From: Armatimonadia bacterium
GTDB taxonomy: Bacteria; Armatimonadota; Zipacnadia; UBA1398
DNA: 32,945 bases
Assembly (NCBI GenBank): GCA_014730065.1
Contig: WJIW01000032.1
Coordinates: 1-32,945 of the forward strand
Direction: 5' to 3'
Made by a program: the position numbers and the translations under genes. The notes beneath the pieces were generated by a model, which was not told the origin of the DNA, ran no database searches, and saw nothing but the letters and a program-made list of their open reading frames with translations. Of the stretch, positions 9,325 through 17,143 are shown piece after piece (position 1 is the stretch's first letter; every line of letters begins with the position of its first letter).

Positions 9325-10326
9325 ATGACACCGCCGGAGAAGCCGGGCAAGCCAGAGGGCGAGGGCAAGGACGAGGTCCGGGACCTGGGAGGAGATTCCG
9401 CCGACTCCCTGGAGGACGCCTTTGCCGCCTTCGATCGGACGGCCGCCCAGGACGACAGCGACGCCAAGTCCCTGGATGTGGACGACAGCGTCTCCTTCGA
9501 TGAAGCCATCCAGCAAGCGGCGGCCGAGGGGCTGAGCCGCTCCGACGCGGGCCTCACCGACGACGCCGACTCGCCGTTGCTCGACGCCGACCTGGACTCC
9601 CTGGAAGCTCATAGCGAGACGGACACCGCTCGCCGTGCTCGGGAGGACATGTTCGCCGCGACCAACGAGGAGGTCCAGGCTCGGCACCGGGCTGCCATGG
9701 ACAGCGAGCTGGCCCAGTCGGCATACGACGAGTCCGTCATGGGCGGCGTGTACATCGGAGCCTTCCTCGGAGCCCTCGCCGGCCTGCTCATCTACCGATT
9801 CGACTTCTCCGAGCGGGCGATGCTGGTGGCGGGGGTGTCGGTGGGCCTGGCTCTGCTCGGAGCGCTAGCCGGTTACGGCATCGGCAGCCTTATGGGCCGA
9901 GGCGCTCGGGCCGCCGTTACCTCGGCCCAGGGCTCCTCGGTCATGCTCTCCCTCGGCATCGTCCTGCTCGCGGCGCCCGTCATCACCCTGGCCGTGGCGC
10001 TGCTGGTCGGACTGTTCAAGATGAACCTACTCATCGGCATCGGCGCCGTGGTGCTCATCGCCTTCGGCAGCTTCGTCTACGTCTATCAGGACGCATCCTA
10101 CCGAGGCATGGGCTCCTCGGACGCCGTTACCTGGGGCTTGCTCTGTGGCGCTTGTCCCCCGCTGATCGGCATGCACACCGCCCGTCGCCCCAAGGGCGAG
10201 ATGGTCGAGTGCTCGAGCTGTGAGAAGAAGATGCTCGCGCATCTGCCCGAGTGTCCCCACTGCGGATATGTGCCCAAGGCCGGCCAGACGGGCGAGGAGG
10301 AGCTGGACCTCACCAACGTGCGGTAG
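9325..10326 (+). CDS. Membrane protein with acidic low-complexity N-terminus and C-terminal zinc ribbon
   Basis: ATG with upstream GGAGGA; Asp/Glu-rich N-terminal third, at least four hydrophobic segments, C-terminal 'CSSCEKKMLAHLPECPHCGY' (two CxxC). Confidence 0.7.
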   Translation: MTPPEKPGKPEGEGKDEVRDLGGDSADSLEDAFAAFDRTAAQDDSDAKSLDVDDSVSFDEAIQQAAAEGLSRSDAGLTDDADSPLLDADLDSLEAHSETDTARRAREDMFAATNEEVQARHRAAMDSELAQSAYDESVMGGVYIGAFLGALAGLLIYRFDFSERAMLVAGVSVGLALLGALAGYGIGSLMGRGARAAVTSAQGSSVMLSLGIVLLAAPVITLAVALLVGLFKMNLLIGIGAVVLIAFGSFVYVYQDASYRGMGSSDAVTWGLLCGACPPLIGMHTARRPKGEMVECSSCEKKMLAHLPECPHCGYVPKAGQTGEEELDLTNVR

Positions 10327-10444
10327 ATGCCGAGGGCGGGTTGGCTCCGATTACAGATCAGGGGGGGTATCCGGCCAGTCCGTGTGGTAGGTACCCTCTG
10401 AGGCGACCTTGGGGTGGTGGCCTGTGGAGAGGACGCCCAGCCCC

Positions 10445-10942
10445 ATGGTCGTACGTATCACCGAGATGGCCGTAACCTCCGAGGGCGGAGAGGTGCTCTG
10501 CGCCGAGAACTTGACGGCGGCCCTCGCCGTATGCCTCTACGATCCCGTTCGCAAGCTTGCGGGCCTGGCCCATCCGCTACTCCCGACCCCCACCGTCTCC
10601 GTGAGCACGGGCGGCATCCTGTCCGGCAAGTACGTGGAGACCGCTGTGCCCGAGCTCGTGGCCCAGATGCTCAGTAGCGGCGCCACTCGGGATGCCATGA
10701 AGGCCGTCATCTCCGGAGCGGCCGACGACCTGGTGTACTCGAAGCTGGACCCCAGCATGGCCATTGGTGTGCGCAACACGGAAATGGCGTGCGAGGCCCT
10801 GGCCCGAGACGGCGTCTCCGTGGCCGCTGTGGATGTGGGCGGGGCCAAGCCGCGCAACGTATCCCTCGAGGCCGCCACGGGGCGGGTGTCCGTCAGGAGC
10901 ATGGACGAGACCTACGAGCTGGCGACTCTGGGCGCCTCCTGA
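10445..10942 (+). CDS. CheD-family (chemoreceptor glutamine deamidase-like) protein lacking the catalytic Cys
   Basis: 'LAVCLYDPVRKLAGLAHPLLP', 'GKYVETAVPELVAQML', 'IGVRNTEMACEALARDGVSVAAVDVGGAKPRNVSLEAATGRVSVRSM' match the CheD pattern; expected 'GSC' before 'xAVC' is 'TAA'. Confidence 0.8.
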   Translation: MVVRITEMAVTSEGGEVLCAENLTAALAVCLYDPVRKLAGLAHPLLPTPTVSVSTGGILSGKYVETAVPELVAQMLSSGATRDAMKAVISGAADDLVYSKLDPSMAIGVRNTEMACEALARDGVSVAAVDVGGAKPRNVSLEAATGRVSVRSMDETYELATLGAS

Positions 10943-10985
10943 GGTCGCAGGCCCGGGCGCGGAAGCCGGGGAAACTCCTGGTCTC

Positions 10986-13568
10986 ATGGAGGACTCCAAG
11001 CACGCCGGACTCGATGTAGCCGCACTCCTCGACGCTCTGCGCCACGCCCCGGGCTACCGGGGCCAGATGGCGCACATCCGGGAGCTGCCCGGTCGCGACG
11101 CTCGGTACGGCGAGCCCGCCGGGCCTCTCCACCCCGCCACCCGGCAGATGCTGAGCGCCTTGGGCGTCGAGCGGCTGTTCGTCCATCAGGCCGAGGCCCT
11201 GGACGCGGCCCGCGCCGGCGAGAGCCTGGTCATCGCCACCGGCACCGCATCGGGCAAATCCCTCTGCTACCTGCTGCCCCTCATCGAGACCCTGGCCACC
11301 GATCCCCAGGCGACGGCGCTGCTCCTCCACCCCACCAAGGCTCTCAGCCAAGACCAGTTCCGGGTTTTCCAGAGTGGCCTCCAGGCCTCGGGCCTGGACC
11401 TTCTGGCGGGTGTGTACGACGGCGATACCTCGCCCGCGGTGCGGCGCAAGCTGCGCGATGAGGGACGGGTCCTGTTCACCAATCCCGACATGCTCCATGC
11501 CGGCATCCTCCCTGGCCACCCGCGCTGGGGGCCCTTCCTGGAATCCCTGCGCTGGCTCATCGTCGATGAGCTCCACGTCTACACCGGGATCTTCGGGTCG
11601 AACGTGGCCAACCTGATGCGGCGGCTGGACCGGCTGCTCGGCTACTACCATGCCGCCCCCGGTGTGCTGTGCTCGTCGGCCACCATACGAGACCCCAAGG
11701 GGCTGGCGGAGGTCATCTTCGACCGGCCCTTCCGGCTCATCGACGACGACGGCAGCCCGCGCGGCACACGGACGTACGTGTTCTGGAACCCACCCCTCTC
11801 CGCCGATGAGCCGGGCAGGCGGCGACGCAGCGCCAACGTGGAGGCCAGCGAGCTGATGGTCGAGCTGCTCCGTCGAGGCGCCCCGACCATCGCCTTCTCC
11901 AAGGCCAAGATGACCGCCGAGATGATCCTGAGATATGTGCAGGAGGGGCTACGCACCCAAGGCAGCGGGGTGGCCGACCGGCTGACGGCCTACCGTGGAG
12001 GCTACCTGCCCGAGGAGCGGCGGGAGATCGAGCGACGCCTGTTCGACGGCGAGCTGATGGGCGTCAGCACCACCTCGGCCCTGGAGCTGGGCATCGACGT
12101 GGGCGGTCTCGATGCCTGCATCCTGGTCGGCTACCCGGGCACTCTGTCCTCGTTCCACCAGCAGGCTGGCCGAGCCGGACGCCGGGACCGGGAGGCGCTC
12201 ATCATCCTCGTGGGCTTGGACACGCTGGTGAACCAGTACGTCATGGACCACCCCGAGTATGTCTTCGACCGGCTGGTGGAGAGGGCCATCGTGGATGAGG
12301 ACAATCCCTTCATCGTCGCCGGCCACCTCCGATGCGCCGCCCAGGAGCTGCCGGTGGAAGAGGAGGAGAGCGGCCGCTTCGGAGCCCACACCGAGATGGC
12401 CCTAAGGGTCCTGGAAGACCATGGCAAACTCCGCCGCCGGCGGGGCCGCTGGTGGCACGCCGCCGCCGAGACCCCCCAGCACGAAGTCTCCCTGCGCGAC
12501 TACGCCGACCGCAATGTGGTCATCGAGGATGTGGACACCGGGGCTATCATCGGTGAGGTCAACAAGTTCGATGCCCAGCCCATCGTCCACCCGGGCGCCA
12601 TCTACATGCACCGGGGCGACACGTACGAGATCGTCGAGCTGGATCTGGGGCGGAATCTGGCTCGGGCCAAGCGAGTGACCGTCGACTTCTATACCCAGCC
12701 CGTGGGCGGCACCGACGTGAACCACATCGACCACCCCCTGCGCGAGCGGCCCTTCGGCCGGGGGCGGGCCTACTGGGGTGAGGTCACGGCACACTTCCGG
12801 ACCGAGTACTTCGAGCGGATCCACTTCTATACCCTGAACGCCATCAGTCGGCATCCCGTGGACATGCCCATCTACCGGCTGGAGACCATGGCCTTCTGGC
12901 TGATCCCCGACACCGCTCTGGCAAAGGAGCTGGTCACCGCTGGCGTGGAGGTGCACGCGGGCCTGCGGGGGATCGGTTACGCGACCCGCAACCTGCTGCC
13001 CCTGTTCCTCACCTGCCGAACCCTGGACTTCAGCCATACCGTGGGCTGCGAGAATTCCCCATGGCACACCGTCTTCGTGTACGAGCGCTACCCCCTCGGC
13101 CTGGGCTTCTCCCTGGAGGCCTACAAGCTGCTGCCCACCATTATCCCCGCCGTGCGCGAGCATCTGCACCTCTGTCCTTGTGACGACGGCTGCCCCCTGT
13201 GTGTGGGCAAGCCGCTGCGGGGGTACACCACCTGGAACGTGGAGCGGGGCGAGGCGTCGATCCCGAGCAAATCCGCCTCCCTCACCATCCTCGACGGCTT
13301 TTTGGGGGAGGGGGATCTGGGGGCTTCCGATGATGTCGCCATCGGCGGCCGATCCGAGGAGGACGTGCTGGAGGCGGCCCTGCGGCGGCGACTCCAGCGC
13401 ATGCGCGAGCCGGAGGTGGACCACGCCATCATCCCATGGGAAGACCTGAGAACAGGCTATCCAGCGCCGATCCGGTCGGCTTCGGAGGCCGATGTGGCGG
13501 CTCGGATCGAGGAGTCTCTGCGGCGGTCTCGGGAGGAGGAGGGTCGGCGCGGCGACACCGGGGGGTAG
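10986..13568 (+). CDS. DEAD/DEAH-box helicase of the MrfA/YprA/Hrq1 type with C-terminal Cys-rich (DUF1998-like) domain
   Basis: 'FVHQAEALDAARAGESLVIATGTASGKSLCYLLPL' (motif I), 'WLIVDELHVY' (DExH), 'CSSATI', 'STTSALELGIDVGGLDACILVGYPGT', 'QQAGRAGRR', C-terminal 'CPCDDGCPLC'. ATG 10986 chosen because the longer ORF from 10764 overlaps CheD. Confidence 0.9.
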   Translation: MEDSKHAGLDVAALLDALRHAPGYRGQMAHIRELPGRDARYGEPAGPLHPATRQMLSALGVERLFVHQAEALDAARAGESLVIATGTASGKSLCYLLPLIETLATDPQATALLLHPTKALSQDQFRVFQSGLQASGLDLLAGVYDGDTSPAVRRKLRDEGRVLFTNPDMLHAGILPGHPRWGPFLESLRWLIVDELHVYTGIFGSNVANLMRRLDRLLGYYHAAPGVLCSSATIRDPKGLAEVIFDRPFRLIDDDGSPRGTRTYVFWNPPLSADEPGRRRRSANVEASELMVELLRRGAPTIAFSKAKMTAEMILRYVQEGLRTQGSGVADRLTAYRGGYLPEERREIERRLFDGELMGVSTTSALELGIDVGGLDACILVGYPGTLSSFHQQAGRAGRRDREALIILVGLDTLVNQYVMDHPEYVFDRLVERAIVDEDNPFIVAGHLRCAAQELPVEEEESGRFGAHTEMALRVLEDHGKLRRRRGRWWHAAAETPQHEVSLRDYADRNVVIEDVDTGAIIGEVNKFDAQPIVHPGAIYMHRGDTYEIVELDLGRNLARAKRVTVDFYTQPVGGTDVNHIDHPLRERPFGRGRAYWGEVTAHFRTEYFERIHFYTLNAISRHPVDMPIYRLETMAFWLIPDTALAKELVTAGVEVHAGLRGIGYATRNLLPLFLTCRTLDFSHTVGCENSPWHTVFVYERYPLGLGFSLEAYKLLPTIIPAVREHLHLCPCDDGCPLCVGKPLRGYTTWNVERGEASIPSKSASLTILDGFLGEGDLGASDDVAIGGRSEEDVLEAALRRRLQRMREPEVDHAIIPWEDLRTGYPAPIRSASEADVAARIEESLRRSREEEGRRGDTGG

Positions 13569-13602
13569 GGAGATGGGTGTCTGACGACGGTGTCGCCGCG
13601 CC
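13546..13602. terminator. Large stem-loop spanning the helicase stop codon; possible terminator or RNA 3'-end element
   Basis: 15-bp perfect inverted repeat GGCGCGGCGACACCG (13546-13560) / CGGTGTCGCCGCGCC (13588-13602), 27-nt G-run-rich loop containing the TAG stop. Confidence 0.55.
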
Positions 13603-13611
13603 TACAGCGAG

Positions 13612-13641
13612 AGTATCCAATGAGTTGCGTGAAGCTGTCAA
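13612..13641 (-). promoter_or_regulatory. Candidate minus-strand sigma70-like promoter in a convergent intergenic region
   Basis: Minus strand TTGACA (13641-13636) - 18 nt - GATACT (13617-13612). Confidence 0.35.
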
Positions 13642-13654
13642 CTAGTTAACAGCT
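13633..13654. repeat. 22-bp near-perfect palindrome
   Basis: AGCTGT-c-AACTAGTT-a-ACAGCT; one mismatched pair only; overlaps the minus-strand -35 candidate. Confidence 0.7.
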
Positions 13655-13674
13655 AGGCTATACGTCAGCGGCAG

Positions 13675-15015
13675 CTACCCCTCCCGTGGGTCCATCACCC
13701 GGCCCATGAACAGCACCGAGTCCGTCTCCCTATCGTGGATCATGAACAGGAACGGCCGGTCCACGCGGACCTCGGCCGGTGGCTCGGGCTCGGCCGCCGT
13801 GGCTCCCACGGAGATCATCGTCGCCGCCGCCGCCTCGGTGCCGTGCTCGTTCACATCGATCATCGCCTTGTGGAGCACACTGCTGATGAACAGCCCGCCC
13901 TGCTCGGCGATGCCCGTGAGGTCGGCGCGGCTCGGATCGAAGGCGATGTCCATTCCCATGGCCTTAAGGGTGTCGGTCAGGGGTAGCGTGGTCTCGAACT
14001 TGAACTTGGGCAGCCACACCCGCAGCTCCCGGCTCTCCAGCTCCTCGAGCACCGCGGCCACATTCTCGCCCGTGACCATGGGTTCCATGGCACCCAGCTC
14101 ATCGTCGGGGAGCACTATGATCATCCGCAGATCCCAGCGCTCGTAGGGCAGGGCGATGGCCGTCCACCCGTCGCCCTCGGCATAGAGGCCGTCCATACGG
14201 CCCTGCATGGTGGGAACATCCACGGTGTCGCCCGTGGCCAGGTGGAAGGGCGCGTCCTCGGTGCCCGCCTCGCTGAACTGGTCGGCCCAGGCTCCCTTGA
14301 AGTAGATGGCATTCACGAGAACCATGACGATCTGGTTGAAGGCCTGGGGGTCGGCTATCTGGCTGATCTTCTCTTGGGTCTTGTCGCTCACCCAGCCGTT
14401 GATGTCCTCGGCGGCGGCCTCCGGGTCCGCCTCGAAATCGGCGGTCCGGAGCTCGGCGTCATAGGCGCCCTGGACGAGATCGAGGTACTCCTGCCGGAAG
14501 CTGAAGTCGTCCTGGGCCCACACGCCGTTGGCGACCAGTAGCGCCGGCCGGCCCTCCTCCCCCTCGGGCGGCTCGTAGCCCGGGTCTTGCAACGGCAGCT
14601 CCGCCGTCAGCGCCTCATAGGACTCGTACAGGGGCCCATCGGAGGGGACATGGAGGGTGCCCGCCATGGCGTCGCGGGTCGCACCCGCGGCGCCGGCGTA
14701 GACCATTCCGAGGGCCATATGGACGCTGAAGGGCGAGAAGATCAGGTTGTCGTCGGAGGTGGCGGCGACCTCTCGATACAGGTCGCACGCGAAGCTGGTT
14801 CCGCTGTCGCTGAGGGCCCCCACGCTCTGGGCCTCGCCCTGGGGAGGCGGAGGCGGCGGGTCGGGCTGGTTGTCGGTCATGGCGATCGGCTCCTCCCGCG
14901 GCTGGGGCGCTGGCTCGTCGGTGCTCCGGGCCGCGCCATCCCGGGAGCAGCTTACGGTGGCCAGGGCCAGGCATAGGAGCATCCCGACCAAGGGTCGACT
15001 ACGGTGTGCGCTCAT
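13675..15015 (-). CDS. Serpin-family protease inhibitor, probable lipoprotein
   Basis: Signal 'MSAHRSRPLVGMLLCLALATVSC'; serpin motifs 'NLIFSPFSVHMALGMVYAGA', 'VLVNAIYFKGAWADQF', 'LPKFKFETTLPLTDTLKAMGM', hinge 'NEHGTEAAAAT', 'DRPFLFMIHD...VLFMGRVMDP'. Confidence 0.95.
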   Translation of the reverse strand: MSAHRSRPLVGMLLCLALATVSCSRDGAARSTDEPAPQPREEPIAMTDNQPDPPPPPPQGEAQSVGALSDSGTSFACDLYREVAATSDDNLIFSPFSVHMALGMVYAGAAGATRDAMAGTLHVPSDGPLYESYEALTAELPLQDPGYEPPEGEEGRPALLVANGVWAQDDFSFRQEYLDLVQGAYDAELRTADFEADPEAAAEDINGWVSDKTQEKISQIADPQAFNQIVMVLVNAIYFKGAWADQFSEAGTEDAPFHLATGDTVDVPTMQGRMDGLYAEGDGWTAIALPYERWDLRMIIVLPDDELGAMEPMVTGENVAAVLEELESRELRVWLPKFKFETTLPLTDTLKAMGMDIAFDPSRADLTGIAEQGGLFISSVLHKAMIDVNEHGTEAAAATMISVGATAAEPEPPAEVRVDRPFLFMIHDRETDSVLFMGRVMDPREG

Positions 15016-15106
15016 GCGTACCACTCCGTCTCGGTGGGCTCTCGGTGCCCCCTTGGGGCTCTTATCTGTTAGAGGGATGACGCCGCCCGCAGGTTCCCGA
15101 TGGACC

Positions 15107-15376
15107 CTAGGCGTGCTCGCCCGAGCCCCTGGCCGGCGGCTCGATGGCGCCCGACGAGATGGCATTGAGGAAGTGGATGTTCCCACAGACCCGGCAGGTG
15201 ACCGGCACCACGGGGAACACCACGCCCTTCTCGCCCGGTCCATCGCCGGCGTGGAAGGGCCTCAGCTCGTAGGCTCGCTCGGGCATGGCCCACTTGGCCG
15301 AGCCACACACGCAGCAATCGTACTCCGACCAGTGGGTCTCCAGGTGCATCCGCAATGCGTCCAGATTGAGTTTCAT
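15107..15376 (-). CDS. Small zinc-ribbon protein (89 aa)
   Basis: Two Cys knuckles 'CCVCGSAKW' and 'CRVCGNIHFLNA'; 16-nt gap to the upstream amidohydrolase on the same strand. Confidence 0.65.
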   Translation of the reverse strand: MKLNLDALRMHLETHWSEYDCCVCGSAKWAMPERAYELRPFHAGDGPGEKGVVFPVVPVTCRVCGNIHFLNAISSGAIEPPARGSGEHA

Positions 15377-15392
15377 GGCTCCTCCGGCCGAG

Positions 15393-16640
15393 CTACACCG
15401 GCAGCAGCGGGTAGCAGTTCTTCGCGTTGTCGAAAAGCCACATCTTGCCGATCTCCAGGGCTTGGTCCTCGGTCAGGTGGCCTCGCTCCACCCGAGCCGA
15501 TAGGACCTCCGACAGGTTCTCCATGGCCATCCAGTGGTGTCCGACGACCTTCTCCACGGGGAGGTTGTAGTCCCCACCGAAGCCCAGGATCTTGTTGATG
15601 GGCACCAGGTCCATCCACTCATCCATGAGCGACACCGTCATGCGCTGGGAGATGATATGGCACCAGCAGAGGTTCAGCCACACATTGGGGTTGTTCTTGC
15701 CGATGACCCCCGTCTCCCGCACCCACGGCATGCCCGCGTGGTAGATGTCGAACCGGGTCTCCCGGTGGCGCTCCACCACAGGGATCATCCACTTGGGGTC
15801 CAGGGTCCGGAAGTCGCCCCACATGCCCGTATGGACGGCCACGGTGAGGTTGTGCTTCGCTGCCAGCTTCAGCGCCCAGTAGGTGATGTAGCTGCGGAGG
15901 GGGTTGTTCGCCGGGACCTCGCCCGCCGTGCCTGCCCGGATCTTCCCGAAAAGGGACACGGCCTCGGCCCGGTCCACGTCGCCGAAATCCTGGCTTATGA
16001 GCTTGACGCCGACGGCTCCCTCCTCCTTCCAGCGCACCAGTCGCCGCTCGGCCGCCTCGACCAGGTCGTCCACGGTGTTGATGACCAAGTCGACCTGGGA
16101 GCCCAGAACCTGGAAGGCCTCGGGGGCCCGGGCCTCGTTGATGGGCCATAGCCAGATGACGGGAATGAGGAGGGGATCCTCGGTGCCCGGCTCCTCCACA
16201 TCGGTGCGCCCGCATTGGGTGAGGGCCCTGCGGATGTTGCACTTGTCCCTCAGAATGCGGCGATATAGGCCCGGCGTGTTGTGCTCCCGCATCTTCGCCG
16301 TGACCTCGGCATGGTTCGCGTCGCCGATGTCCTCGAACCCCCACAGCTCCCGAGCCGCCAGAAACCCGGCCCTGGCGTACGAGCCGTGCCGCACATTGGG
16401 CAGGTGGGGCGAGAGCAGGCTCCACCGGTAGTCGGCGGGCAGCGACAGGTCCTTCATCTTCCGGAAGTCCTCGGGCGGCATCCCCGAGGTGATGAGGTCG
16501 GTCTCACAGTAATGCGAGAAGAGCATGGTGGCGTCGACGTCCAGGGCCACCCGCTCCTTCTCGGGGAAGAGGTGCTCGTGGGCGTCGATAACCTCGGCCT
16601 GCCTCAGCGCATCGAAGAGCCTCTGCTGGAGATCGGTCAT
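15393..16640 (-). CDS. Amidohydrolase superfamily protein (uronate-isomerase/amidohydrolase-2-like)
   Basis: 'VIDAHEHLFPEK' (HxH), 'GVKLISQDFGD' , 'LTVAVHTGMWGDFRTLDP', 'ILGFGGDYNLPVEKVVGHHWMAMENLSEVL'. ATG 16640. Confidence 0.75.
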   Translation of the reverse strand: MTDLQQRLFDALRQAEVIDAHEHLFPEKERVALDVDATMLFSHYCETDLITSGMPPEDFRKMKDLSLPADYRWSLLSPHLPNVRHGSYARAGFLAARELWGFEDIGDANHAEVTAKMREHNTPGLYRRILRDKCNIRRALTQCGRTDVEEPGTEDPLLIPVIWLWPINEARAPEAFQVLGSQVDLVINTVDDLVEAAERRLVRWKEEGAVGVKLISQDFGDVDRAEAVSLFGKIRAGTAGEVPANNPLRSYITYWALKLAAKHNLTVAVHTGMWGDFRTLDPKWMIPVVERHRETRFDIYHAGMPWVRETGVIGKNNPNVWLNLCWCHIISQRMTVSLMDEWMDLVPINKILGFGGDYNLPVEKVVGHHWMAMENLSEVLSARVERGHLTEDQALEIGKMWLFDNAKNCYPLLPV

Positions 16641-16689
16641 GGAGGCGCGGCACCTTCCTTCCGTGGAGACAGGTTCGGGCACCCGTCGG

Positions 16690-16971
16690 CTACTCCCTCT
16701 CCCGCCGCTCCAGGGCGGCGGCCCAGGAGATGTACACGGCGGCGGTCTCGATCAGCTCGGCGCGGAGGGCCTCGGGGTCGTCCTCGAGGGCGGCCTTGGC
16801 CGCTTCGCCGGCCTCCTCCTGAGCGATGAGACTCCACCTGCCGTCATCGTGGTCCTGCCGGCCCCACTTGCGGCGCTGGCGAGCCAGCTCCTCGGCGACG
16901 GCGTGCAGTATGGGCTCGAGTCCGGGCTCGTCGGGTAGGTTGAGGTGCATGGGGTGGGCGTCTTCCTTCAT
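16690..16971 (-). CDS. MazG-like nucleotide pyrophosphohydrolase-type small protein
   Basis: 'AEELARQRRKWG...EEAGEAAKAALEDDPEALRAELIETAAVYISWAAALERR' resembles the EExxE...ExxD/E helical pattern; ATG 16971. Confidence 0.5.
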   Translation of the reverse strand: MKEDAHPMHLNLPDEPGLEPILHAVAEELARQRRKWGRQDHDDGRWSLIAQEEAGEAAKAALEDDPEALRAELIETAAVYISWAAALERRERE

Positions 16972-17143
16972 CGGCGGTCCTCCGTTAGAGCGGCTCCCGC
17001 AGGTTCCTCTGCCTCGTGCCTTCGGGCCGCTTGACCGGGCCACCCAGGGACGGCGGCACCGGAAGGGAGTCGGGAGGGGCACCCTCTCATCGGTCCGATG
17101 CAGCGCCCCGAGTATGGACCAGATCGAAGCTCCGGGACACGGG

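Noticed and set aside
10764-10985. N-terminal extension of the helicase ORF
   Set aside because: Overlaps the CheD-like gene and has no conserved content; ATG at 10986 is a better start.
12402-13424. 340-aa minus-strand ORF
   Set aside because: Antisense to the conserved C-terminal half of the helicase; composition biased, no family signature.
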